64,000 bases of DNA from Clostridium sp. AM58-1XD (GCF_003464085.1 NZ_QSDR01000027.1:1-64000); one strand, 5' to 3'. Counted from the first letter of the stretch, positions 38,582 through 50,006 are shown. Numbers and translations are program-made. Notes: generated from the letters alone by a model not told the origin.

Positions 38582-39217
38582 ATGAAGAAAGCGGCAGCAG
38601 TGCTTCTGCTTGCTCTAACAGGTTCCATGTTATTCGGCTGCGGAGGCAAGAATACGGGCAGCAGCGGATTTCATCCGGAGAGCAGCAGTATTTATGTGAC
38701 GGGAGACGGAAGAGTATCCAGCGCTCTCGTAGAGGCATATGAAAAAGATAATTACGATGAGAACAGTCTGAAAACTTACCTGGACAGCGAGATTTCCCGA
38801 TATGGGGAAGCAAATGAGGGACAGGGAGACAGCGCGCCTGTTTCGTTAAAGGAATGCACCGTAAAGAATGGAAAGATGACGGCAGTATTTGAATATGCTT
38901 CGCCGGAAGATATGATAAAATTTGCCGAGGCGCAGCAGGATGACAGCATGAGCCTCACTTCTCTGGAAGTTAAGAATGCAGTAGATGCCCTTTCAGGAGG
39001 CGACGTATCTGACGGGACATTTTTTAATGCCAAGAAGGAAGCGGTGAAGCTTGACGATGTTAGAAAAGAGAATGAAGCGAAAGCGGTCATTGCAAGCGGA
39101 GAAGGACTGATACGGACAGAAGGAAAAATCCTTTTTGTCTCCGAGGGCGTAGAGCTGGATTCTGCAAAGAATACGGCAAAGGTCACTGGAGAAACATCTT
39201 ATATTATTTTTAAATAA
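38582..39217 (+). CDS. Predicted lipoprotein of unknown function
   Basis: A 211-aa lipoprotein. The signal peptide ends with the lipobox SMLFGC (C20), followed by a Gly/Ser linker. The body has SSIYVTGDGRVSSALVEAYEK and a central helix-rich part, ending TAKVTGETSYIIFK. I cannot name the family. ATG 38582 is preceded by GGGAGGAG; an in-frame ATG at 38528 would add residues without signal character. Confidence 0.75.
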   Translation: MKKAAAVLLLALTGSMLFGCGGKNTGSSGFHPESSSIYVTGDGRVSSALVEAYEKDNYDENSLKTYLDSEISRYGEANEGQGDSAPVSLKECTVKNGKMTAVFEYASPEDMIKFAEAQQDDSMSLTSLEVKNAVDALSGGDVSDGTFFNAKKEAVKLDDVRKENEAKAVIASGEGLIRTEGKILFVSEGVELDSAKNTAKVTGETSYIIFK

Positions 39218-39286
39218 AGGCAAACGATAATCTGCGCGCTCCGCGCACAGGTCACGGCCTCAATAAAAGGAAAGAGGTTAAGTCAA

Positions 39287-40674
39287 ATGGAAAAGACAAT
39301 GGAAAAAATCGTAGCTCTTGCTAAAAACCGCGGATTTGTATATCCCGGCTCCGAGATTTACGGCGGTCTTGCCAATACATGGGACTACGGCAACCTGGGC
39401 GTAGAGCTCAAGAATAACGTAAAAAGGGCATGGTGGCAGAAATTTATTATGGAAAGTCCATATAATGTAGGTGTGGACTGTGCGATTCTCATGAATTCCC
39501 AGACATGGATTGCATCCGGCCATTTGGGCGGATTCTCCGATCCGCTTATGGACTGTAAGAACTGTAAGGAGCGCTTCCGCGCTGATAAGCTGATCGAGGA
39601 TTATCTTGCTGAGAACAACATTACGATTGAAGGATCTGTAGACGGCTGGTCCCAGGAAGAGATGATGAAGTTCATTGACGAGAAAAATATCTGCTGTCCA
39701 AGCTGCGGCAAGCATGACTTTACCGATATCCGCCAGTTCAACCTGATGTTCAAGACTTTCCAGGGCGTTACGGAGGATGCGAAGAATACGGTTTACCTGA
39801 GACCGGAGACGGCTCAGGGGATCTTTGTTAACTTTAAGAACGTACAGAGAACATCACGTAAGAAAGTGCCTTTCGGAATTGGTCAGATCGGTAAATCTTT
39901 CCGTAACGAGATTACGCCAGGTAATTTTACCTTCCGTACACGTGAATTTGAGCAGATGGAGCTGGAATTTTTCTGCAAGCCGGATACGGATCTGGAGTGG
40001 TTCGCTTACTGGAAAGAATTCTGCATTAACTGGCTGAAGACTCTTGGAATCAAGGACGAAGAGATGCGCGCTCGTGACCATTCGGCAGAAGAACTTTCCT
40101 TCTACAGCAAAGCGACGACAGATCTGGAATTCCTGTTCCCGTTCGGATGGGGTGAACTTTGGGGAATTGCCGACAGAACGGATTATGACCTTACCCAGCA
40201 TCAGAATGTATCCGGCCAGGATATGACGTATTTTGATGATGAGTCAAAAGAAAAATACATCCCATACGTAATCGAGCCGTCCCTTGGTGCAGACCGTGTT
40301 ACGCTTGCATTCCTCTGCGCTGCATATGATGAGGAAGAGATTGGGGAAGGTGATGTTCGTACCGTTCTTCACTTCCATCCGGCCCTTGCTCCTGTGAAAG
40401 TCGGCGTGCTGCCTCTTTCCAAGAGCTGAACGAAGGCGCTGAGAAAGTGTTTACGGAGCTGTCCAAGTACTATAACTGCGAATTCGATGACAGAGGAAAC
40501 ATCGGAAAACGTTACAGGAGACAGGATGAGATCGGAACTCCATTCTGCATTACTTATGATTTCGATTCAGAGGAAGATCACGCAGTGACTGTCCGCGACC
40601 GTGATACCATGGAACAGGTTCGAATCCCGATTGCAGAGCTGAAAGCTTACTTCGAGGATAAATTCCGTTTTTAA
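39287..40674 (+). CDS. glyQS: Glycyl-tRNA synthetase (single-chain type), apparent frameshift
   Basis: The essential class II synthetase charging tRNA-Gly, about 462 aa. Motif 1 lies around [21 protein letters not shown], motif 2 around [30 protein letters not shown], and motif 3 around [19 protein letters not shown] and [10 protein letters not shown] supply zinc ligands. A one-base deletion near 40423 (expected SKKLNE) cuts the frame; the anticodon-binding domain continues [33 protein letters not shown] in the other frame. The upstream 69 nt is too short for a T-box leader. Confidence 0.95.
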
Positions 40675-40768
40675 TGGAATCCCGGCGTAGTGTATCCATA
40701 GTTCTGCTCCGCACAGAGATTCTTTCTGCATGATCTGTCTGACGAACAGCTGCGAATCAATATCAATA

Positions 40769-40830
40769 AAGAGGGTGCTGCAAAAAGGAGAGCCAGTCCT
40801 TTTCCTTTTTTTGCAATACCCTCTTAATTT
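40769..40830 (+). terminator. Terminator of glyQS
   Basis: AGAGGGTGCTGCAAAAAGGA pairs with TCCTTTTTTTGCAATACCCTCT across a short loop, then TTAATTTT. The arms are close to the outermost arms of the repeat element at 50007-50119. Confidence 0.8.
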
Positions 40831-40870
40831 TATAGTATTGCATCAATATTTATAGCATTGCATCAATCAT
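40831..40870 (+). repeat. Two direct 20-nt repeats before the MATE gene
   Basis: TATAGTATTGCATCAATATT and TATAGCATTGCATCAATCAT lie head to tail, differing at a few positions. They might be a regulator-binding site for the MATE gene 43 nt downstream. Confidence 0.45.
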
Positions 40871-40912
40871 TGAATTCCCGTGTCCAATGACATGGATGAA
40901 GAGGTAAGGAGT

Positions 40913-42225
40913 ATGAAAAAACAGCCGGATTTATTAACAGGAGACGTTAAAAAACTATTTTTCCACTATCTTATTCCGTCGATCAGCGCCACACTTGTGA
41001 CATCGATCTATATTCTTGCGGATACGGTAATGATTGGACGAGGCGTAGGTGCGATCGGCATTGCCGCACTGAATATCCTGCTTCCTCTGTTCAGCGTCTT
41101 TTTTGGCACAGGAATGATGTTCGGCGTGGGGGGAAGTGTCTATTTCTCTGTTGAAAAGGGAAAGGGAAACAGCCGGGAGGCCAGGAATTACTTTACGGCA
41201 GCTCTGGCCGGGGCTGCGGCCGCAATGGTGTTTTACCTGGTTGTCTGCAACGTGTTTTTCGATGAGATTACCGGTTTTTTGGGACGGAATGAAACGATGG
41301 ACAGCCTTGTACGGGAGTATGGAAAAATTCTCATAGCGGGTATCCCGGTATTTGTATTCTCGTCGTTTCTGCAGGCATTTGTGAGAAATGACAAGTCTCC
41401 AAGGACGGCGATGCTGGCCGTTATTACCGGCGGCGTACTGAACGTGGTGCTGGATTACATTTTTATTTTTCCCATGGGAATGGGGATGGCCGGAGCGGCG
41501 ATCGCCACGGTGATCGGATCAGCCGTGACCGTTCTGATTCTGCTCAGCCACTTCTTCAGCCCTCACAATACGCTGAAAATGTCGGCGCATCTGTCCTTGG
41601 GAAAAATGTCGGAATCCCTGGTGAGCGGTTTGTCCAGCTTTATGATCGAGCTGTCGGGCGGAATCGTCATTTTCCTGTTCAACCGGCAGCTGCTCCGATA
41701 TGTGGGAGATATTGGAGTCGTTGTCTACGGCATCATTTCCAACAGCGCCTGATCGTAAATTCCATCAGCAATGGTATTTCCCAGGCGGCGCAGCCGCTGA
41801 TGGCGGTCAATTACGGCGCAGGAGCGGCAGAGCGCACCGTGCGTACCAGGAAAATGGGGGAGAAGGCGGCGATCTGTACGGGAATCGTATTTGCAGCGGC
41901 CGGTATTGCGAGACCTGACATCATTATCGAATCATTTGTAAAGCCGACGGAGGAAATTGTCACGATGGCTGTTCCGGCGGTGAGGATGTATTTTATATCG
42001 TTTCTGGCAACAGGAATGAATCTGCTGAGCAGCACATATTTTCAGTCCATACTCAAGCCAGGCCGCGCGCTGCTGATCTGCCTGATGAGAGGAATCGTGC
42101 TGAACGGATTTTTCGTAATGGTGCTGCCTGTATTTTTCAATGTGAACGGAATCTGGGTGACAATGGCACTGACAGAGTTTGCAACACTGGCGGCAGGAAG
42201 ATTTATGATAGTAGAGAACAAATGA
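40913..42225 (+). CDS. MATE-family efflux transporter, one apparent frameshift
   Basis: A 12-span multidrug/toxin exporter of about 437 aa. It opens LFFHYLIPSISATLVTSIYILADTVMIGRGVG, the family's first helix and PF01554 pattern. A one-base deletion near 41749 (GCCTGATC for expected GCCCTGATC) breaks after YGIISNSA; the other frame continues LIVNSISNGISQAAQPLMAVNYGAG. ATG 40913 follows GGTAAGGAG. The substrate is unknown; it is probably Na+ or H+ coupled. Confidence 0.88.
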
Positions 42226-42241
42226 TTAAGGGGGAAGAAAT

Positions 42242-42826
42242 ATGGAGGGAATTGACGAAAAGACAATCCAGAAAATGAACGAGGAACGCCGGCAGATTGA
42301 AGCCGCAGAAAAGCTGCTGAAGGTGCTTCTGGGCATATGGGTGGCATCTCACTTTATCAACAGCCTGGCGGCCCTTTTGGGATCGATTCACTATGGCGAC
42401 GGGGAATTAACGTACAACATGACCCAGATAACCCTTCCGGTTGTTATGTCCTTTCTCTTTGCAACATGGATCATGAAGAACAAGGGAATTGCTGCGCTTC
42501 CAGCGATCGGAGGACTGGCTACGTTTTTAAATGCCTTCAGGCAGTGTGAATATTCTTTCGACTGGCTGGCTTTTCCTGACCCTGCGGTTAAGGCGCTCAT
42601 AGCGGCTCCCTTTATTCAGGGCATTCTTCAGACGTCCATCATGATGTATATTCTTTTTGGAAGCCGTCTGAAAACGTATTTCCACCATATGGAAAAGAAA
42701 AACGAGCTGATGGGTAATTCTATACAGCCGGAAGTGAGGAAAAAACAGAAGACGATTCTGATTATAATAGGAATTTTGATAGTGATAATCATTGCATTTG
42801 CCTTGTCTTTAAATTTTCTTTTATAG
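42242..42826 (+). CDS. Small multi-spanning membrane protein, unknown function
   Basis: A 194-aa protein. A charged N-terminal helix precedes a membrane span at about 24-44. Further hydrophobic stretches (VVMSFLFATWIM, AALPAIGGLATFLNAF, ILQTSIMMYILFG) and a strong C-terminal span (ILIIIGILIVIIIAFALSL) give five likely spans. No motif recognised. It starts 16 nt after the MATE gene with AAGGGGG upstream, so the two are probably co-transcribed. Confidence 0.7.
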   Translation: MEGIDEKTIQKMNEERRQIEAAEKLLKVLLGIWVASHFINSLAALLGSIHYGDGELTYNMTQITLPVVMSFLFATWIMKNKGIAALPAIGGLATFLNAFRQCEYSFDWLAFPDPAVKALIAAPFIQGILQTSIMMYILFGSRLKTYFHHMEKKNELMGNSIQPEVRKKQKTILIIIGILIVIIIAFALSLNFLL

Positions 42827-42830
42827 AAGA

Positions 42831-42889
42831 TAAACATAAAATGACGTCCGACAGGAGGGAATCAGGCGCCATTTGTTTATGTTTTTTCT
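42831..42889 (+). terminator. Terminator after the MATE/membrane protein pair
   Basis: An imperfect stem joins ATAAACATAAAATGACG with CGCCATTTGTTTATG, followed by six T. Confidence 0.65.
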
Positions 42890-42942
42890 AGGAAACAAGG
42901 CGTTTTCAGCCAAAAATTATGGCAAATAAACGCAAAAAACCC

Positions 42943-42970
42943 TTTACTAGAAATTAGTTTATGTTATAAT
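42943..42970 (+). promoter_or_regulatory. ppdK promoter
   Basis: TTTACT (42943-42948) and TATAAT (42965-42970) with a 16-nt spacer, leaving an untranslated leader of about 90 nt before ppdK. Confidence 0.65.
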
Positions 42971-43066
42971 AAATTCAGACCGTCTTAATGTCAAACGGCA
43001 TAGGAGATGGAATAGAAAATGAATTGTAGACCATTTATCTACAAAAACATTAGGAGGAAACTACTT

Positions 43067-45693
43067 ATGGCAAAATGGGTTTATTTGTTCAAAGAAGGCA
43101 ATGCCGGCATGAGAAACCTGTTAGGCGGAAAGGGCGCTAACTTAGCAGAAATGACTAACTTAGGACTGCCGATTCCACAGGGCTTCACTGTAACTACAGA
43201 AGCTTGTACAGATTACTACAACAGCGGAAAGAAAATCACTGAAGAAATTCAGGGACAGATTTTTGAAGCGATCGCTTGGTTAGAGAAAGAAAATGGAAGA
43301 AGTTTCGGCGATACTGAGAATCCATTACTCGTATCTGTTCGTTCTGGTGCAAGAGCATCCATGCCAGGTATGATGGATACCATCTTAAACTTAGGCTTGA
43401 ATGATGTTTCTGTAGAAGGCTTTGCTAAGAAAACAGGCAATGCCAGATTTGCATATGACTCTTACAGAAGATTTATTCAGATGTTCTCAGACGTAGTTAT
43501 GGAAGTTCCGAAGTCCTTCTTCGAGAAGATCATCGATGAACTCAAGGAAGCAAAAGGCGCTAAATACGATACGGATTTAACTGCTGATGACTTAAAAGAA
43601 TTAATCGCAAGATTTAAACAGGTTTACAAGGATGCAATGAACGGTGAAGAATTCCCTCAGGATCCAAAGGTTCAGCTGATGGAGCTGTAAAAGCTGTTTT
43701 CCGTTCTTGGGACAACCCACGTGCAATCGTTTACCGTCGTATGAATGATATTCCAGGCGATTGGGGTACTGCAGTTAACGTACAGACTATGGTATTCGGC
43801 AACATGGGTGAGACATCTGGTACAGGCGTTGCTTTCACACGTAACCCATCTACTGGTGAAAAGGGAATCTACGGCGAGTACCTGATTAATGCACAGGGCG
43901 AAGACGTAGTTGCCGGTGTTCGTACACCACAGCCGATCAGCAAATTACACGATGACCTTCCAGAGTGCTATGACGAGTTTATGGAACTGGCTATGAAGCT
44001 GGAGAACCATTACCGCGATATGCAGGATATGGAATTCACAATCCAGGAAGGTAAATTATACTTCTTACAGACACGTAACGGAAAGAGAACTGCTCAGGCA
44101 GCTATCCAGATCGCTTGCGATTTAGTAGATGAAGGCAAGATCACTCCAGAAGAGGCTGTTTGCAGAATCGAAGCTAAATCCTTAGATCAGTTACTTCATC
44201 CAACCTTCAATGCAAAGGCATTAAAGGCAGGCGAAGTAATCGGTTCCGCTCTTCCGGCTTCCCCAGGCGCTGCTGCTGGTAAGGTTTACTTCACAGCTGA
44301 AGACGCTAAGGCAGCTCATGAGAACAAGGGCGAAAGAGTTATCCTGGTTCGTCTTGAGACATCCCCAGAAGATATCGAAGGCATGCATGCTGCACAGGGT
44401 ATCCTGACAGTACGCGGCGGTATGACATCTCACGCAGCCGTTGTTGCACGTGGTATGGGTACATGCTGTGTATCCGGATGCGGCGAAATCAAGATCGATG
44501 AAGAAGCTAAGAAGTTCGAACTTGGCGGACATACATTCGTTGAAGGCGATTACATCTCCTTAGACGGTTCTACAGGTAAGATCTACAAGGGCGACATCGA
44601 GACAGAAGAAGCAGCTGTAGGCGGCAACTTCGGACGTATTATGTCCTGGGCTGACAAGTTCCGTAAGTTACAGGTTCGTACAAATGCAGATACACCTGCA
44701 GATACAGAGAACGCTGTTAAGCTGGGCGCTGAAGGTATCGGCCTCTGCCGTACAGAGCATATGTTCTTTGATCCGGAAAGAATTCCGAAGATCCGTAAGA
44801 TGATCCTTTCTGATACAGTAGAAGCAAGAGAAGAAGCTCTGAATGAGTTAATCCCATTCCAGAAGGGTGACTTCAAGGCTATGTATAAGGCTCTTAAGGG
44901 CAGACCTATGACAGTTCGCTACTTAGATCCGCCGTTACATGAGTTCGTACCAACAGATCCGGAAGATATTGCTGAATTAGCAAAAGATATGGGTCTTACA
45001 ATTGAAGAAGTTCAGTCCAAGTGTGACGAATTACACGAGTTCAACCCGATGATGGGCCATCGTGGATGCCGTCTGGCTGTAACTTATCCGGAGATCGCCA
45101 AGATGCAGACAAGAGCCGTAATCGAAGCTGCTATCGAAGTGAAGGAAGAAGACGGATACGATATCGTTCCGGAAATCATGATTCCATTAGTTGGCGAGAA
45201 GAAGGAATTAAAGTATGTTAAGGATGTTGTAGTTGCTACAGCAGAAGCAGTAATGAAGGAAAAAGGACTTTATATCAACTATCATGTTGGTACAATGATC
45301 GAGATTCCTCGTGCAGCTCTGACAGCTGATCAGATTGCAGAAGAAGCTGAATTCTTCTCCTTCGGTACAAACGACTTAACTCAGATGACATTCGGTTTCT
45401 CCCGTGATGACGCTGGCAAGTTCTTAAATTCTTACTATGCTGCAAAGATTTATGAGTCTGATCCATTCGCAAAACTTGACCAGACAGGTGTTGGTCAGTT
45501 AGTTCAGATGGCAGCTGAAAAAGGAAGAAAGACAAGACCAAACATCAAGTTAGGTATCTGCGGCGAGCACGGCGGAGATCCATCTTCCGTAGAGTTCTGC
45601 CACAAGGTAGGATTAAACTACGTATCCTGTTCACCATTCCGTGTTCCGATCGCAAGATTGGCAGCAGCTCAGGCAGCATTAAACGATAAATAA
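43067..45693 (+). CDS. ppdK: Pyruvate, phosphate dikinase, one apparent frameshift
   Basis: An enzyme of about 875 aa interconverting PEP, AMP and PPi with pyruvate, ATP and Pi, central in clostridial pyruvate/PEP exchange. The ATP-grasp domain has LLGGKGANLAEM and SVRSGARASMPGMMDT. The swivelling domain has catalytic His in GGMTSHAAVVARGMG. The PEP/pyruvate barrel has LGICGEHGGDPSSVEFCHKVG with the catalytic Cys. A one-base deletion near 43684 (expected LMEAVKAVFRSWDNP) splits it. ATG 43067 follows AGGAGGAAA. The regular codon choice suggests high expression. Confidence 0.96.
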
Positions 45694-45750
45694 TATATAA
45701 ATAAATCAGTACCCATTCATCAGAGCGGGGCGTGTCCAAGCGAGATAAAT

Positions 45751-45792
45751 CGGGCCATTCGACAGGGAAACCTGCCGGATGGCCCGTTTTTG
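45751..45792 (+). terminator. ppdK terminator
   Basis: CGGGCCAT-CG-CAGG / CCTG-CG-ATGGCCCG with a GAAA loop, then TTTTTG. Confidence 0.85.
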
Positions 45793-45857
45793 TTACTTTC
45801 CAGGAAAAAACTTGTTCTTGTATAGTGTTAAATTGATTGACTTCTGGAAAGTAACAA
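45790..45857. other. 14-bp perfect inverted repeat at the edge of the AT-rich island
   Basis: TTGTTACTTTCCAG (45790-45803) and CTGGAAAGTAACAA (45844-45857) flank a 40-nt AT-rich spacer. It overlaps the last Ts of the ppdK terminator. It could be a small mobile-element relic, an operator, or an island boundary. The rest of 45858-46203 is AT-rich, with a possible -10 TATAAT at 45966 and a weak TTTCAT 17 nt before it. Confidence 0.5.
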
Positions 45858-46073
45858 GGGTACTGATAATGAAGAACAAACAAAATGCAGACATATAGGC
45901 AGGTTGAATTAAAAACTATTAGTAGAATTAAATTTCATTTGATTGAAAACGCAAACCCTTTGGTATATAATGGGGAAGAGAATAGTCACAAAATAAAAAA
46001 AATTTGTAAATTATAAAACTGTGTGGATCTGAAATGGTACTAACTTATATAAAAGAGAAAAGAGGAAGGGCAA

Positions 46074-46090
46074 TATGGGAAAGGAGCAGA
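46074..46090 (+). repeat. 17-bp direct repeat, left copy
   Basis: TATGGGAAAGGAGCAGA, also found at 52195-52211. The two copies bracket the AT-rich island. Each starts a short MGKEQ reading frame. Confidence 0.5.
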
Positions 46091-46203
46091 CAATTTAAAT
46101 TTAATCGTTATAGTACCCATAAAAATACAAAATGATTTATAATAGTATATATTATTAGATACTTGGCGGGTAAAGAACGAACTTTTACTGGGAGAAGAAG
46201 AGT

Positions 46204-48851
46204 ATGAGTATGAACGAAGATATGCAATTACAGGTTGCTGTGAAATTAGCAAAGCAAGGATACGCAAAAGCATTTGAGGATTTATATAACCTCACTTATA
46301 AGTACGCTTTTTTTCATGCGAAATCAATATTAAAAGATGAGAATGAGGCATGGGATTTAGTACAGGATACTTATATAGTTGTTTATCAGTATATCGGAAC
46401 GTTAAAGGAAGATAGGTATATTAAATCATGGATAGGAGGAATCGTATTTAATTTAGGGCATAAAAAATTGAGAAAGAAAACAGAAGTATTAGTAGGAGAA
46501 GATGATGAATTCTTATTTGAAAACATTGAAGACAGGAATAAGGATTTATCACCAGAAGATGCACTCGATTCGAAAGAAACAATTTCTATAGTAAGAGAGG
46601 TAATCGATAGTTTACCAGCGCTTCAAAAGGCAGCGGTTATAGCATACTATTTTGATGAAAAGAGTATAGCAGATATTGCAGATGAAGCCATGTGCAGTAC
46701 TGGAACAATAAAGAGCAGATTAAATTATGCCAGAAAAGCAATGAAAGACTCTATCGAGCGAAAAGAAAGAGAGATGGGAGTTGCCCTTCATACAGTTACA
46801 GGACCGGTTATTATACTGGTATTAAAGAGCATGTTTACCCAGCTCAAAGTGTCCGAACAGAAAGCGAATGGCGTTTTGGCACTCGTAGAAAAACATGTAG
46901 GTTTATTAGGCGCGGCAGGAGTAAGAACAGGAACTACGGCGACAGAAGGTGCAGCGCAAAGCGGAAGCATCGGAACAGCAGCAATAACAGGGACAGCAAA
47001 AGCCAATGCTGGAATATTCTCTTTACTATTTGGAACAGCTAAGATGAGGATAGTAACAATTATATTATCAATAGCAATCATTGGCGGAGGAATTTGGGGA
47101 GTATCTTCAGTAGCGAACAATAATAAAAAAGCGGATGCACCTGTAGAGACATCAGTGCAGACAGAGCCGGAAACAGAACCAAGGCCAACAGTGCAGAAAC
47201 AACAGAGCCAACGGAAGCGGAACCTGAACCTGAGCCAGGTTGGATAGAGGCAGAAGATGGCTGGAAATTCATGGAAGAAGACAGAACCTATGTAAGCCAT
47301 ACATGGAAAGAAATTGATGGAGAATTATATTATTTCATGAAGAATGAGATGATGGCCGTAGGAGATGTTTATTTAGGCAGACAGGTATTTTCATTTAATA
47401 GTTCAGGAATATTGGAAAGAATAGCACCAGCTGATGGAGATACCATCAATACCGTCTATTATGACGAGAATGTAAAATATTACGTGGATGGAAACAGTAT
47501 ACATTTTCTAGGAGAAGATGGACAGGACAAAATAGTATATGGCGTACCACAGAAGATATTTAGTTTAAGTGTGGATGGAGATACGATCTATTTCATGATG
47601 GAAGAAAAGCTATGTTCAATAAAGACGGATGGAACAGGATTTAAAGAAGAAGCGGGAGCAGGAGGATGGTTGACGTCTGTAAGTATTGCATCAGAAAAGG
47701 GAAAGGTAAGTTTTTGTTATACAGATGAAGCGGAAGATGATGCAGACCTCATGTTCGGATTTATAAACAGGTTAGAGAATGGAGAGATACTATGGAGTCA
47801 AGAAATAGAAGGATATCCGCGTAAGTATGAAAAGCTGCAGCAGAGTGGAGATTGGACATATTGTATACATAGCAATGCGGATTGGTATGGAATGGGAGAA
47901 CCATATAGTAATGTTGTTTACAGGGTGGCTGGAGATACAACAGAACGAGTGACCGGAGAAGGCATAGAGGAATATTTTGTTTATGGAGATACGATTTATT
48001 ACATGCAGAATGGAGTGTTTAAAACGGATTCCATAACAAAAGCAACCAAGGCAGAGCGCGAGCAGAAAGATTTAGTAAATAACAATCCGGTAGAAGCCTA
48101 TAACAAATATGTGAATGATGTGCTGATCAATGAGTATGGGAAGTTTAACAGTTTCCATGTGGAATATGGGTATGGTATGGGAGAATATGGATTTAGGAGA
48201 ATACCAGCAGTTTTAGATACAGGAATTATCAGCACACACATCGAGGATATGGATTTAGATGGTATGCCAGAGCTTATGGTATTTACAATGAAGCCTTCAC
48301 AAGATGAGGGGATGGACATAGACTTGCATATGTATCATATAGAAGATGGGAAAATTAAATTTCTAGGTGAAAAAAGATTGTGTACAAGATTATTATGGGC
48401 TGAGGAACATAAATTTCGGATATATATCAAAAATTTTGGTGATAGGAAAGTTATTGGGGCATCATCAAAGGGGTATGTATATGTAAGCGGTGATGGAACA
48501 GGTTTCGAATTTAATTTGTATCAGATAGATAAAGTGAGTGGTTTGAAGGAATTGTTATTAAAAGAAGAAAGCGCATCAGATTGGTCTGATGAAAGTAAAG
48601 CTTCTTGGGTAGATGATATTATGCAGCAGGGATTTGAGGTAACAGCGAGTGAATGGATACAGCAAGGGAATGAAGATTTTTTTATCTCGGATAATGAACC
48701 AAACTGCAAATTATTAATTGCAGGACAAGTTGCAATGAATGTGAGTAAAGAAGAGTTTTTTGCGTCTGAATGGAGTAGTAATGGTTTTGAAAGTGGAGGC
48801 AATGTTGAATGCCCATATAAAGTAGTCGGAGACATAGTAATTAACGACTAA
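46204..48851 (+). CDS. ECF-like sigma factor fused to membrane anchor and extracytoplasmic domain, one apparent frameshift
   Basis: About 882 aa when a one-base deletion near 47180 is restored. Sigma region 2 has FEDLYNLTYKYAFFHAKSIL and WDLVQDTYIVVYQ; region 4 has LPALQKAAVIAYYFDEKS and ADEAMCSTGTIKSRLNYARK. An Ala/Gly/Thr linker leads to a single span, IVTIILSIAIIGGGIWGV (about 283-300), then a Thr/Glu/Pro linker crossing the break into a large exterior part. That part has WKEIDGELYYFMKN, repeated beta-strand units with DTIYF/DTIYYM, and an EF-hand-like DMDLDGMPELMVF. It may couple surface sensing directly to transcription. GAGAAGAAG precedes the ATG. Confidence 0.8.
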
Positions 48852-48989
48852 ATAATGAAGGGTGCTTGACAATAGTATATATCAAGCACCCAAAAGTAAG
48901 AATAAAAAAGTATGAACAAAAAATGTGTATTTTTATAAGCAACATATCAACTAAATGAAATTTAAAACGATTATAAGTTTGATGGAGGC

Positions 48990-49307
48990 GTGAGTAGACA
49001 TGGAACAGAGAATATAGCGTATGGCCAGGAGAAAATAAATCCAGACAAATTGGTAAAAGGTAAGTCCAGTGAAGAAAAGATAAAAAGCGATGTATTAGTA
49101 GATAGCAATGGAGAGATAAAGGCAATATTAGGAGATACTTATTTAAAAAATTATTTCAAAACAGGAATGTTAAAAAAGTCATTTTCAATATTAACAGATA
49201 GAAGAGTATACATGAGAGGCAGGTGTTATGAGAAGAAAGGTTTATTTGGCTTAATAGATAAGAGTGTATATATGTCTAATAAAAAAGGATATAACTATTA
49301 TGCGTAA
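48990..49307 (+). pseudogene. Truncated fragment of an unknown protein
   Basis: A 105-codon open frame with SDVLVDSNGEIKAILGDTYLKN and KSFSILTDRRVYMRGRCYEKKG, a pattern I associate with membrane proteins carrying an N-terminal PH-like domain. It stops abruptly after SNKKGYNYYA with no membrane part. GTG 48990 is too close to GGAGG; ATG 49000 is better placed but out of frame, so a one-base loss near 49014 is possible. Best read as a decayed or cut-down gene. Confidence 0.45.
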
Positions 49308-49393
49308 ATAAAAATTGAGTTACCTAAAATATGTTCAAATTAGGTAGAAAAAATGAGAAAATAAAAAATATAGAAATAAAGGAGAAGAATAGT

Positions 49394-49954
49394 ATGAAAA
49401 AGATAATGAAAGGTTTTGCAGCATTAGCTACAGCTTTATGTTTAACATTATCCACCTCTATCGTTTCGCTGGCAGGTGAATGGAAGAAAGATAATGATTA
49501 TATGGAAATATGGTGGTATCAGAGGGATGATGGTAGTTACCCGTCTGACTGTTGGGAAACGATAGATGGGAAGACCTATCATTTTGATATTTTAGGATAT
49601 TTAGAAAGAGATATGGCAACTCAGGATGGTTATGTTGTTGACGAAAATGGTGTCTGGGTAGAGAGCATTCCGCAAATGACCAAGGAAGAAGTATACGATT
49701 ATAATGATCAAAAAGGACTGGTAGGATATTATAAACAGGTGAAAATAAACACATTTATTAGATGTTATACCACAGGCTTCTATTACGATCAGGCAGAGTT
49801 TGAAGAGGATGTCCACGCATACTTTCCTGATAATGTCTCAGAAGCAGAACGGATCATAGGAATGATTCGTATTAAGTACACCTTTGTTTCTCTGCTGGAA
49901 ACATACTTACGGATGTATCAGCGAGATGATGGTACATACGCAGAAGACTGTTGA
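49394..49954 (+). CDS. Secreted protein with cell-wall-binding repeat, probably truncated
   Basis: A 186-aa secreted protein. The signal peptide (about 1-28) ends SIVSLAGEW. A choline/glucan-binding type repeat follows: WWYQRDDGSYPSDCWETIDG-KTYHFDILGYL. A conserved tail, YTTGFYYDQAEFEEDVHAYF to IKYTFVS, is shared with the next secreted gene. A second repeat starts (YQRDDGTYAEDC) but stops at once; TVDYEYDIYGLND in another frame suggests a small deletion. AAAGGAGAAG precedes ATG 49394. Confidence 0.7.
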   Translation: MKKIMKGFAALATALCLTLSTSIVSLAGEWKKDNDYMEIWWYQRDDGSYPSDCWETIDGKTYHFDILGYLERDMATQDGYVVDENGVWVESIPQMTKEEVYDYNDQKGLVGYYKQVKINTFIRCYTTGFYYDQAEFEEDVHAYFPDNVSEAERIIGMIRIKYTFVSLLETYLRMYQRDDGTYAEDC

Positions 49955-50006
49955 CTATGAATATGATATCTATGGTTTAAATGACTAACCGCTAATAATA
50001 GGGGGC

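Noticed and set aside
39218..39286. T-box leader before glyQS
   Set aside because: The space is only 69 nt and lacks the specifier stem and the T-box sequence; just a small GC hairpin is present.
36070..43684. Programmed ribosomal frameshifting in M16 protease, era, recO, glyQS, MATE and ppdK
   Set aside because: There are no slippery heptamers with downstream structures, the genes are unrelated, and the shifts share context with other breaks in the window, so sequence error fits better.
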